Shown here: positions 1 through 11,126 of the stretch, one piece after another
How the letters are laid out: each line of letters begins with the position of its first letter
Numbering within the stretch: the stretch's first letter is position 1
NCBI RefSeq assembly: GCF_905475345.1
Contig: NC_066587.1
Span: forward strand, 1,083,070 to 1,147,069
Origin: Vespula vulgaris
Taxonomy: Eukaryota > Arthropoda > Insecta > Hymenoptera > Vespidae
DNA length: 64,000 nucleotides
Reading direction: 5' to 3'
Notes under the pieces: generated by a model
Told to the model about the DNA's origin: nothing
The model's input: only the letters and a program-made list of their open reading frames with translations
The model's database searches: none
Translations under genes and position numbers: made by a program

Positions 1-95
1 AATAATAATAATTGTATCGACAAATAGAAATGATTCCAAATGATAGTCTATATATATTTTTAAATCATTTTCTATATATATTATTGATAACTTAC

Positions 96-556
96 TCGCA
101 ATCTTCTAAGAATATCACTACGCGGGTGCAGAATACTTTCATGTTTAGCATGGCTTAATATATGTCGTGCTTTAACAGCTTCACGTGTTCGAGCTTTCCA
201 AAATTGAAAATACGCGAACATATTAGAACACGATGGAAATTCGAATGGTGATTGTTCAATATTGACGTTTCTAGCTTTTCCTAAGTGTTCATGTCCACTG
301 GTGAAATAATAACGTGTCCTAAATATAAAAAAAGAAGAAAGAGAAAAATTACATTAAATCTTCGATTTTTTTAATTAATTAATTTTCTTTTTTACCTGAT
401 TAACTTACGACGATGAGAATCGGTATTCGCACGAGCACTTCGTTTAATTAATTTTCTTTTTCGGATTTGACTAGATAAACGAAATGCTTCTTCGATTTTT
501 CGTAATCTCGAAAAATTATCTGTCGTTGATATTGTATTATTCATGCTCGATGCCAT
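96..556 (-). CDS. Unrecognised basic protein, first two coding exons (partial)
   Basis: Two exons are visible: 396-556, starting with ATG at 556, and 96-318. The intron has a GT donor at 395-394 and an AG acceptor at 320-319. The joined frame is open for 128 codons (161 + 223 nt), and a clean GTAAG donor at 95-91 carries the gene off the left edge. The N-terminus begins MASSMNNTISTTDNF and is followed by a lysine/arginine-rich stretch with the motif RKRKLIKRSARAN. No signal peptide or membrane segment is seen. Exon 2 is rich in histidine, tyrosine and arginine. I do not recognise the family. The gene model is supported by splice sites and frame continuity only; the function is unknown. Confidence 0.55.
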
Positions 557-1680
557 TTTGGATTTTAATTATTTTTAAACTATTATGAAAATTGTATATT
601 TTATCGATTAAATTCGATACATTTTTCCTTTCTTTCTTTCTTTCTTTTTTTTTTTTTAATTTTTTTATTCATTCAAAATTTATTATATATATATATATAT
701 ATATTTATTTATATACTCGATAGTTAATATTTATCTTTAAATTTAATTTTCTTAATCGTTATAATAATTTGCATAGATACATACCTTGAATGATCGTACT
801 TCCTATTTCTTTTTATCAAAACTTTTGTCCTCGTTTTATAACAATGAATTCTATTTTCCTGTCTTAACGGTATACAACACAGTTAATGGTGTTTCTTAAT
901 TACGTTGTGAACCTAAAGAATAGGTCGTTGATGACCGTAACTAGTTGTAACACTTTTCTCCTATTATTATTACGATTCATCTCAAACATATCCGTGTGAA
1001 AGAAATAAAGAGTGTCATCGTTTTAAAATAATCTTTATTAGATCGATAGATAGAGATAGAGAAAGAGAGAAAGAGAAAATTTGTTTGACATGCGCTTTTC
1101 GTTGCGATAGTTATCGTCGAAATAAGTCAAATCTTATTCGCATGCGCACGAGCGCATTATGCGTTTATTTACTATATAAGGTGACGCATATAAAATGTTA
1201 GGTACGTATATAATACAATATAATATATTATATTCGTATTATTTTTTCATAATTATATTTCTCTTTTAAATTAATTTTTTGTTCCAGCGAGAATAAGTCA
1301 ATTGATTATAGAATAATTACATTAACGTGATTTTATAATTAGCAAATGGGAAGAGGATATATCATTTTTAATTTTAAATATTATTGGACTATCTAATTTT
1401 TGGATATCTTTTAAATGTATTATTTACTTATACTATACTGTACTATATTCTATATTATTCATTTACTACAATTTACTATTTTGTGAAATATTCAAAATTC
1501 GTATACTATTCTATAAAACAAAGTAAATACGATACTTCGTAAAAATAATACTTATTTTATGTTGTGAAAAGAAAAAATATTTTTCAGAGTTTCAAAGAGA
1601 CGAACAATAATATATTTATTGCTAATAAATAACTAATTGTAGTTACACCGATTCGATGTAATATCTATCTATCTACATAT
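557..1680. other. Intergenic, AT-rich
   Basis: About 1.1 kb between two genes that both run leftward. It contains a short CTTT run near 630-645, an (AT)n run near 685-702 and a GA-rich patch near 1045-1075. A TATATAAGG-like box lies at about 1174-1182 on the + strand, but no + strand gene follows it closely. Otherwise I see nothing coding. Confidence 0.6.
1615..1620 (-). terminator. Poly(A) signal AATAAA of the secreted-protein gene
   Basis: TTTATT on the + strand reads AATAAA on the minus strand, about 60 nt past the stop codon of the gene ending at 1681. The spacing suits a short 3' UTR. Confidence 0.45.
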
Positions 1681-2481
1681 CTATCCATAACTAATGGTAT
1701 ATCCCATAGAAATCATAAGAGCTTCCTTGATAGCAGGATGCAATTGTCGTTCGATGTAACTGGTCAATGTTCTACTGGCACCACGAAGAAAAATATCTTC
1801 CATTTCTCTGGCAATATATTCTTTTGATTGCCAGCTTCGATTATTACCATTATCATCATCGTTATTATCAACGTTTTCGTCATCGTCATTAAGACCAGAC
1901 ATGAAAATGTCATAAATATTTTCATCCAATAAAAGAGTTTCTCTAGATTCTACTCTTGGTGATTCATTAAATGTATATTCCCTTTTAAAATTTGATTTCT
2001 CTTCATGGCAATCGTCGATAGTTTCGTTTTTTAATAAATTAACAGAATGATCAAGAAGATCAATAGTCGTGGTTGTCGTCGTTGATTCGATCGTCGATTC
2101 TTTAGCCTCCGAAAGTTTTTTACCATTGACCAATGCAGTTACAAAATCATTCGGTGTTATCTCGATCTCCGTTGAGGATTTATTAGATCCTTGACGATCC
2201 TCGGTATTATCTTTATCTTTTTTATTCGCAGTCGTTGTTAAATCGTTCGTATTACGTTTTGTAATTCCTCTTTTTCGACGTACAGCTGATTTAGTGATCC
2301 AAAGATTATTTCTCCAGGTACCTAAGTTTCTTATTTGTCCACTTGAAGTACGTGCAACTCGACTTTCGTTTGCTATTGAAAGATCTACATCCTCAGAGAC
2401 GGTGAATAAGCGACGTGGTTCAGCTGATAATACAGAAAGCTAAAAAATAAATGTAACAAAAAAAAATATATTAATAATTGA

Positions 2482-2521
<40 letters not shown>

Positions 2522-3122
2522 TTTAGAATCGTTTTAAAAATCAATTATTCTTTCTCATGAGTTTTAAAATGAAGTTGGCTTGTAGTTGAAAAATTTCTAA
2601 ACAAAAATCAAAAATTATGTCTAAGAGTAATCGATTTTAAAAATCATTTAGAAACTTTTGATTTATCCTGTATAAGAATATATTTAATTTCAATTAACAC
2701 GATTTATTATACTTAATTACTTCGTCACGAGGAGGATAATAAGGTGGCCACTTGTCCTGTCTTTTAAGCTGTTTGTCATGACGATGTGGATGACATCCAT
2801 AAGCGTAGAGCGAAGCAAATCGTGGCTCCAAAAAACTCGATTCCGTACGTATACGCATTTGTCCACGAGCTCTGGCGATTGTACCAGTGAAAATATCTAT
2901 ACCAGCTTGTCTCAAACGTAGAGTCATTCTACATGATTCTAAAGGTATATGAGATCGTCGTTCTTCTCTCATCAACAACGATACTGTTCCCGATACTGAT
3001 AAATCGTTGAATGTTACTCTGGTTTTTAATGAATTATTCGAAGGTTCGAAAAAACATTTTTCTACTCTTGCCCATGAACTTCCTCGACTTCTTCCACTCT
3101 GTGGAAACTAATATATAACTAC

Positions 3123-3155
<33 letters not shown>

Positions 3156-3612
3156 TTATTATATGTATTTATTACATATATTATATAATAATTACATATA
3201 TATTAATAATTCATATATATGTAATTTATGTATTATATATAATATAATTATAGTAATTGTATAATTGTAATAATTTATTATTATTTTTTATAATAATTAT
3301 TTTCACATTAATTATTATTATTATTTAAAGATAATAAAAATAATATACCTTAACTGCGATCCGTGAAATCGTCATTGCTAATGGCGCCGAACGTAATTCT
3401 TCCTGATAATTTGGTTCTCGACCTTCTCCCTCTTCTAATCTATTCCTTCTTCTATTCGAATCTCTCTGAAGTGCATCCAAAGCACGTTCCAATCTTTCAC
3501 CGCAACCATCTCTATTTCCAATTGTTGTATCACTTTCTGAAGTCGTCCAATCGAACGTAATAAATATTAACATCAACAACAATGGCCAGGTTTTGATCTT
3601 GTACGATGGCAT
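1681..3612 (-). CDS. Predicted secreted protein of unknown family
   Basis: Three exons, 3349-3612, 2721-3107 and 1681-2439, join in phase 0 at both introns to give about 469 residues. The donors read GTATAT and GTAATT. An in-frame AG at 3100-3099 could shorten exon 2 by three codons. The N-terminus MPSYKIKTWPLLLMLIFITF is a typical signal peptide, with likely cleavage around residues 24-27. The middle exon (residues about 89-217) looks like a compact domain with three cysteines and the pieces ESCRMTLRLRQAG and FLEPRFASLYAYGC. The last exon is hydrophilic, with dibasic sites (RRKR), acidic D/N runs and a threonine run. It could be an extracellular or hormone-carrier-like protein, but I do not recognise the family. 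Confidence 0.65.
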
Positions 3613-4545
3613 AACCTAATGAATTCATTTAAGGAAGATAATATTTTTGTTAATTCAAGAGATAAAAGAATTTTTTTTGAAATATAAACATCAACTACAT
3701 GTTACGTCCAAGATTATCGTAAAATAAATTAAATAAATAAATATTTGCGAAAAAGACGATTTTTTTTTTTTTTTTTACGAATTAATTAGAAGTCATACAT
3801 GAAAGAAAATTTATGAGAAAAATAAAATTTTTAATCATAAAGAGACAAAAAAATATTTCCAAAGTCTTGTCAAATATATCGACAGATATATATTATAAAC
3901 ACACACACACATACACACACATACACATATTGTATATCCTGTGTAGAAACTCGGTGAACTCGTACTTCTTAAACAGAGCATGAATACGTCTTCCTTCCGT
4001 CTATTTCAGCGAGAGTCGGTGAAACTAGGAAACGATTTCGAGAGAGGTTTGTCTTTTCGTTTGGAACGTCCACAAATTTTCTTACAATCATTCTCTTCGA
4101 TCTTTGTATAATTTGAAAATAATCGAAATTGATCACGTGATTTTAATTTAAATACGTTCGGCAATCCTCGGTTATTCTCGGTCGATACTTCGTATGGCGC
4201 CATTTAGAAATCAAGATTGCATTCGATCGGTACAGACAGATAACCTATACACCCTATTCATGAATATGTAAGTACTTATCCGTTTCCTAAGAATACAAAA
4301 ACTTGAAAGGTCTTACGACAGTCATACTAAATTCTCATTGTCGATTGCTATCGATATTTTTATGGTTCGATAATTATATTTACGAGATTAAACAAATTTT
4401 ACATCTTTTCAATTAAAAAATATTTTATTTCATTCACAATATTTATTGCTATCCCATGTTTAAATATAAAACATAATTATTATGATATTCTCAAAAATTG
4501 TACTATCATTTTTTTTAATCAAATTTTACTTATATATATATATAT

Positions 4546-4548
<3 letters not shown>

Positions 4549-4585
<37 letters not shown>
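4549..4585. repeat. (TG)n microsatellite
   Basis: About 18 uninterrupted TG units, preceded by a short AT run. Confidence 0.9.
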
Positions 4586-4588
<3 letters not shown>

Positions 4589-5618
4589 CAGAGAAAAGCA
4601 GTATACTTACTCTATCGAATTTTCCAGATCAACTTTCTCCTTAAAAATCAGCAATAAAAAAATGTTTCTCCTTCTTCTTTCTCTTGTCCTCCTTCGGTAA
4701 CGCAAATTCAAATTCAAGATATACGAGTAGCAGTCGGTAAAAAAAAAGAAGTCAGTGATGGTTAGAATCAACTTATATGACTTCTTGAAGCTAAGGCAGA
4801 TAAAAGAACAATGAAAGTGGCTGTGTGGATACGTGCTACGATGTCTTCCAAAGCAAACCAAATGGGAAGCATTGGCGGTTTCCTTTCCTTTCGGTACCGT
4901 CAAGAAGTAGTGTCGAAGGAAGGTGGAGATATTACGATATAGCCTATGAATCTAGGACACTCGCTTTTAAACGAATCGTTCTTTGATTTATCTCGAAATC
5001 CTCGCATCCTGTCAATATTTTTTCTTTTTCTATTCGAGCGATTCCCTTTTCCGCAACACCGATTTATTCTTTTAAAATTCATTAGAATACTGTATTACCG
5101 TCTGCAGATAAAAAGAATTATATAGAAGATCTAATAATCGATCGGTAATTTTGACAAAAAATATATTTGACTTCTTTTTTTCTTTTTGTTTAAACGCGCA
5201 TTTAAATTATTACACATTCGTATGATTAAATATGTTTATATTATTTGCCGCCAGATGGCTTTGAATTCACCTTTTCGTAAAATGCAAATGTTTCATTCGT
5301 GAAATTACTTTTATCCCCATTTGCGAGTATCTTTTATTCTTCGATAAACATTTTTCATTTTTATTCATTCGAAAAAAAAAAAAAACAATATTACACAGAA
5401 ATCTTTTATTCGAAACAAAACATAGTGATATTCCTTGGCATGACAATTGCAACAGTAGCGACAAACATTGAACAGTAGCTCGTATAGGAAGTGCAAACTA
5501 GGAGAATGAAAAAGAGTGGGGATAATGCGCAATCTGTTCCACAACTTTGCACACATCTCTGTTCTGTTCGTTTCTTCGGTTTCCTCTTATTCGACGTTAA
5601 TTAATATCATTCTGACAG

Positions 5619-6012
5619 GTAACAATGCAAAGATTTATTAGTTAGATCAGTATTGATCAATTTGCAAAAATGAAGAATATCTTTTTATTTGATCTATGTT
5701 TTTAATAAATATCGTAACGTTAATTATAGGTTTAGATTTAATATATTTGACAAGGAGACAACTACACGTGCTGTTCCGGTCACACGTGGTTTTTGTTTCA
5801 ATATGTCTTTAATATATCTTGATTTTTATTAATTCACTTATATGTATTGTGTTGCTAGAAAAAATTTATAACGAATAATATTATGACGATAATGATTAGA
5901 TGATGCAATAGTTTCTTATTTTCGCTTATTATACATTCATTTCGCTTATTAATAAATTTAGTTAAAACTTATCAATTTATCAAACAAATTGTTTACATGA
6001 CCTTTGTTCTAG
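5619..6012 (+). other. Probable 5' UTR intron of TyrRS
   Basis: A CAG|GTAACA donor at 5618/5619 and a TTGTTCTAG acceptor ending at 6012 would place a non-coding first exon near 5500-5618, joined 16 nt before the TyrRS ATG. This is inferred from splice consensus only. Confidence 0.4.
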
Positions 6013-6028
6013 ACACGATACAACCAAA

Positions 6029-8103
6029 ATGAGTGAACTAACCTGGAACGAGAAATATAATCTTATTACGAGAAATTTAGGTGAATGGCTCGGCGATGAA
6101 AAATTAAAAAGTATTTTGAAACAGCGAGATTTAAAGATATATTGGGGTACTGCTACTACCGGTAAACCTCATATTGGATATTTTACACCAATGTTAAAGA
6201 TAGCTGATTTTTTAAATGCCGGAGCTGAAGTTACAATTTTATTTGCCGACTTACATGCATATTTGGATAATATGAAAGCACCTTGGGAACTTTTAGCGTT
6301 AAGAACTGAATATTATGAAGTTATTATTAAAGCTATGCTTAAGTCTATTGATGTACCTTTGGATAAACTTAAATTTGTTAAGGGAACAGATTATCAATTA
6401 TCCAAGTTAGTATCAAAAAAATATATAAAATATATATGAGATTTTATTATGCAAGTATATTTTTATGTCATATTTTTTAAGGGAATATACATTGGATATG
6501 TATCGATTAAGTTCTATCATAACTGAACACGATGCTAAAAAGGCAGGTGCGGAAGTTGTTAAACAAATTGCAAATCCGTTACTTTCTGGTTTGCTGTATC
6601 CGGGATTACAAGCACTCGACGAACAGTACCTTCAAGTCGATGCACAATTCGGTGGAGTAGATCAAAGGAAGATCTTTACTTTCTCTGAAAAATATTTGCC
6701 AATGCTTGGATATGAAAAACGTATTCATTTGATGAATCCTATGAGTCAGTATTTAATGAATTATGTATATATCTCCAATTTATGGAAATAATACTTGCAA
6801 GAAAGTATATTTTGAAATTCATTTTTAGTACCTGGACTAGCTGGTGCTAAAATGTCTTCCTCCGAGGAAGACTCAAAAATTGATCTTCTGGATGGAGCTT
6901 CAACAGTTAAAAAAAAGTTAAAAAAAGCCTTTTGCGAACCTGGTAATATCAATGATAATGGAATACTTTCCTTCTCTAAACATGTGATATTTTCTTTATT
7001 GAAAAAAGGAGAATCTTATAATGTACCAAGAAGTAAAGAATTTGGTATGTAAAAGATTTAAATTTTTGTTAAAACGTTACTGTATCTTTCAAGATACATA
7101 TTACAGCATTAAAGTTATCAAACGTTTATAGGTGGAGATATATCTTTCTCTACGTACGAGGAATTAGAAACTGCATTTGCAAAGGAAGAAATACATCCTG
7201 GCGATCTTAAAAGTGCAGCCGAAATATATATAAATAGACTCTTAGATCCAATTAGAAAAGAATTTGATGGAAATTCTAAATTAAAATCTCTTGCCAGTAA
7301 AGCGTACCCACCACCACAAAAACAAAGTAAGTGAGTTATACCAAGTAGATAGAATTGAATTTTAAATATCATTCAATTTGATAAACTTTGTAATTATTTA
7401 TGAACAGAAGTGGTCGATGAAATAGTACCATCGAGATTGGATATTAGAGTTGGAAAGATCGTCGATGTGAAAAAACATCCTGATGCGGATTCATTATATG
7501 TGGAGAAAATAGATTTAGGTGAAAATAATGGTCCTAGAACTATTGTCAGCGGGCTTGTAAATTATGTACCTATAGAGGAAATGCAAGACAGAATGGTACT
7601 CGTACTTGCAAATCTTAAAGCGGCTAATCTTAGGGGTATACCATCACATGGAATGGTTCTTTGCGCGTCCGTGTAAGATTACTTTTATGTTTTATACTTC
7701 AAGAAGAATTGTTTTTTCTTTTTTTGATCGTTATTAATGATCTATATAATATCTAGAGATGAACCAACAAGACAGGTTGAACCTTTGAGACCACCAGAAA
7801 ATAGTAATCCTGGTGATAGAATTTATGTAGAGGGTTATGAAAGTGGGACGCCGGATGAAGTTTTAAATCCAAAGAAAAAAGTTTGGGAAAAGTTGCAGGT
7901 ATTTGTTAGCTTCTTAAGTTCATTAAAAGAGTTAAGAATTATAAATATCCTGGAATATGAGATTTTTATAAAATATTTATTTTTGATAGGTTGATCTTAT
8001 AGTAAATGATAATGGAGAAGCATCTTGGAACGGAAATTTATTGCTTACGTCGAATGGTGGAAAAACGATTGCTGACTCTCTTAGGAACGTACCGATTAAG
8101 TAA
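6029..8103 (+). CDS. YARS1 (TyrRS): Tyrosyl-tRNA synthetase, cytosolic (EC 6.1.1.1)
   Basis: Charges tRNA-Tyr with tyrosine in the cytosol. Seven exons: 6029-6405, 6482-6744, 6829-7044, 7132-7326, 7408-7672, 7757-7898 and 7990-8103. They join in frame to 523 residues, close to the ~528 of animal orthologues. It is a class I synthetase: the HIGH-like motif PHIGY is at residues 47-51 and the signature KMSSS at 221-225, followed by EEDSKIDLLDG. The linker ends near residue 350. Residues ~353-523 form the EMAP-II-like tail (VPSRLDIRVGKIVDV, then HPDADSLYVEKID) found in metazoan TyrRS, where it is released as a cytokine-like fragment in vertebrates. The start ATG lies 16 nt after a likely leader-intron acceptor. 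The gene is intact. Its 3' end faces the GPCR gene 201 bp away. Confidence 0.95.
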
Positions 8104-8189
8104 TGCATTTTACAGTTATTCCACTTATGCATTTTATTGTTTTAGGAATGGAATTATGGAATCCATTTGAACTGCCTATTTTTAATTAC

Positions 8190-8198
8190 TTTATTAAA
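8190..8198. terminator. Overlapping bidirectional poly(A) signals
   Basis: TTTATT at 8190-8195 reads AATAAA for the leftward GPCR gene, 110 nt past its stop. ATTAAA at 8193-8198 serves the rightward TyrRS gene, about 90 nt past its stop. The two hexamers share three bases. Confidence 0.5.
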
Positions 8199-8304
8199 CA
8201 TTTTAATAGATAATTATTATATTATAAATGAAAAATAATATGAATGCTTAACGATCAATCGACTTATAAGTCTATTATTATCATAAGATAACGATAAGAG
8301 TATC

Positions 8305-9870
8305 TTAGTTTGGACTTAATTCCAAATTTATTGGAGAAATCCTTGAGGAAATATTTGGTATTCTACTTCTTTGATGATAATTTAATCGAATACAAGGTGA
8401 TCGAGGTTTCAGACAATTAAATTGTTCTGAATTAAATTGTTGATTACTACGTGGTTCTTGTATTTTCTTTTTCCGTTTATAAATAAGCCAAGATGTTGCA
8501 GGACACAGTGCTAATTCTTTTTTTAAAGAACTACTACTGCAGCCATATAATAGAGGATTTATTGCGGCATTAACAAGAACAAGGTATCTACTTATATACC
8601 TATAAAATAATTGATTGATTTTATTTTATTATATTATTAATCTTTATTATTACGCAGGTATATAATTAAAATTTAGATATAATCTACTTACCAAAGAAAG
8701 TACATAGATTCTGCCTGTCCTGGTTTAGAAGGTTGTTGCAAGAGTCGTGCTCTTTGAATGATTAATATTGTGAATGGTACACGACAAAAGATAAATGCCA
8801 AGACAATAATTCCTAGAGCACGAGCTACTTTTCCTTTGTAACGTACTGTGATTGGATATTTACTTCTCAATGCTTGTGATTCAAATCTATCTAGCTTAAA
8901 ATTAAAACAAGAAATATGATCATATATGTATATTACAGTTAGAGACGTAATAGGAAAAGTACCTTGATGAGAATAGCAGAATAACATATTGCCATTATAG
9001 TTAATGGTGCCCATACGCTTAAACCTGCAAAAACATGCCAATATGGATATAACACTACAGTGTCTTCGGTACAATATGTTTCCAAATAATCACTCCATTG
9101 TCTTTCATAATAGCTTCGATAGAGACATAAAGGCGTTGCAACTATTATACCCAAAATCCATATAGCATAAAGCAGCAAATGTGTAGATCTACATGTAACA
9201 ATATATATATATATATATATAATTTTTCTAAATATATACATATATATGTATATATGTATGTATGTACATTTAAAAATAATAACCTTTTTGTTAATCTACT
9301 AGAGCAATTCAAGACAATAGCAGATAAACGATCATAACTAACTACACTCAAATTAAATACTGCAACTAATGTCAAAGCATGTATTACAAATCCATCTAAT
9401 CGACAACCAATAGATCCAAGTATATAATTTTGATATAAATCAATACAGAGAAACATCCAAGGACATAAAATGCAGATACATATATCCGCAATTGCCATGT
9501 TAACGATGAGGAGATTTGTAGTAGTGTGCAAAGATTTAGCACGGATTATTATGTAGATCAGTGCACCATTAGCCAGTATACCCAGAAAAATGATGGGCAA
9601 GATGCTGAGAATTTTAAGAGTTGCTTCCCAAGTTGGTTTTACTATCCAAATTTTTGATGGAAAGTGATGCTGCGTAGTGTTTACTCCTTTCCACTATGAA
9701 TCCATAATCCTTTATGTCATCTCACAATAATTGATAGATTAATATATTACTTGAACACACGAATGTACCTCGATATTACTATTTGTTGGTCCAAATTGTT
9801 CTCCTAAATGTTGACTCCATTGTACATCCAAGAACAAAATAGTATAATTTGAAGTATTGTGTAAAATCAT
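8305..9870 (-). CDS. Rhodopsin-class G protein-coupled receptor, probable peptide receptor
   Basis: Five exons, 9769-9870, 9284-9693, 8963-9188, 8692-8894 and 8305-8599, join in frame to 411 residues. The short N-terminus has two N-glycosylation sites (NTS, NYT). Seven membrane segments are readable: the TM1 ANG motif (residues ~75-77); TM2 NLLIVNMAIAD; the conserved TM3 cysteine at ~131 paired with ECL2 ETYCTED; D-R-L at 155-157 in place of DRY; TM6 FCRVP in place of FxxCWxP; and TM7 NAAINPLLY. The cytoplasmic tail of ~80 residues is basic. The class A assignment is firm. The ligand is not: the layout resembles insect neuropeptide receptors, but I could not place the subfamily. Introns between TM segments are normal for insect GPCRs. 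The two motif departures are the oddest features. Confidence 0.88.
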
Positions 9871-10090
9871 TTTTATATTAATATTATTAATAATAAGAGG
9901 TGGATTTTATATAGATCAATTTAACTTGAAGACTGGAACTATGATATAAGGTTGAATATTAACAGTGAGTAAAATCTAATCTAGAAGTAACAGATGGTAC
10001 CATTAGTATTAATGGTTTCTCTTGTTTATATTGCTCTTACGATAAAGAAATAGATTATAAGTAGTCAATTAATATATTATCATTCATTAA

Positions 10091-10092
<2 letters not shown>

Positions 10093-10136
<44 letters not shown>
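10093..10136. repeat. (AT)n microsatellite
   Basis: 44 bp of uninterrupted AT. Confidence 0.9.
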
Positions 10137-10140
<4 letters not shown>

Positions 10141-10316
10141 CTGCGGGATAATTTCAATTGATTTTAATTGAATCCTGAAATTTTTATATCAGTTACAGAT
10201 ACCATTCGAGCTTTAAAATGAATATATGAATATAAATTACTTTATATTGCTTGTTTCGAGTGAATTGAAAAAAAAAAAAGATTTTGAAAATATATCGAAA
10301 TATGCAGCCATTTGCT

Positions 10317-10360
10317 CGGTAGTACTTGCATCTGAAGTTTATATATTGCAAGTACTACCG
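10317..10360. repeat. Perfect 14-bp inverted repeat (hairpin)
   Basis: CGGTAGTACTTGCA at 10317-10330 is the exact reverse complement of TGCAAGTACTACCG at 10347-10360, with a 16-nt loop. Part of the left arm's end (CATCTGAAG, from 10329) recurs at about 10390. It could be the core of a small element or a hairpin RNA; nothing further identifies it. Confidence 0.75.
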
Positions 10361-11126
10361 ACGTAGGTCTCACCATATGAAGATTGACTGCATCTGAAGG
10401 AAAACACTGTTTAACTATCCTAAAATCCGTGTGACCGGTGTGATCAACTGATCGATGTTTCCAAATAAAACAAAGTCTACGATAGGACCTTTAATCGCGC
10501 TTGAATACTCGCATATTATTATTAATAATATGTATCCAAATAATGGTGACTATTTTAAAATTCACGTTCGCAGGGTTGCACAAACTAACCGAGAGTTCTA
10601 ATCGCTAACTGGAGAAGGGTTAGTCCCCACTTACGAATAGTAAGATCATTCAACATATATGATAGAGATCATTCAACATAGATCGCTCATTTATTCGTTT
10701 TAGCAATCAAACGAAATCCCTTATCGTAGGACTTTTAATTTTTCCCGCCAGACAGGAGCGAGTGTTCCCCCACCTAACCTAACCGATTTGTATCTAACAA
10801 TCGATTATGAATCGAACCATTCAATAATACATCGGACTCGCGTCGATATATCGAATTTTTGTGATCTATCCTCGATGATCCAAGCTAGAGATAGAAAAGA
10901 AGAGAAAGAAAAGTAATAAAGAAAGTCGGAACGTGTGCGTTCGTAAAAAACAATAGAACTCTAAAGAAAAGAAAGAAAAGAATATCCATAAAGTGCAATG
11001 AAACATATGCACGTGTAAACACGATGAAATTGAAAACAAGAGATAAACATTTCGAAGATCGTTCCATTCGAACAAAACCACAGTACTAAAGTCGAGCTCG
11101 ATTTTTAAATATCTTGAGGGACTAAC

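Larger units (their letters stand above)
3613..6028. other. Intergenic and 5' leader region
   Basis: Divergent gap between the secreted-protein gene (-) and TyrRS (+). It holds CA-rich sequence at 3900-3930 and a (TG)n run at 4549-4585. Several short open frames here (for example 4006-4203 minus, 65 codons) show no recognisable domain and are treated as chance. The right end contains a likely TyrRS leader intron, listed separately. Confidence 0.55.
9871..11126. other. Intergenic, upstream of the GPCR
   Basis: AT-rich. Holds an (AT)n run at 10093-10136 and a 14-bp inverted repeat at 10317-10360 (listed separately). A GC-richer patch near 10740-10780 contains cccacctaacctaacc. No coding sequence is supported. 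Confidence 0.55.

Noticed and set aside
4006..4203. 65-codon minus frame upstream of the secreted-protein gene
   Set aside because: Short, no recognisable motif, no clear splice partner.
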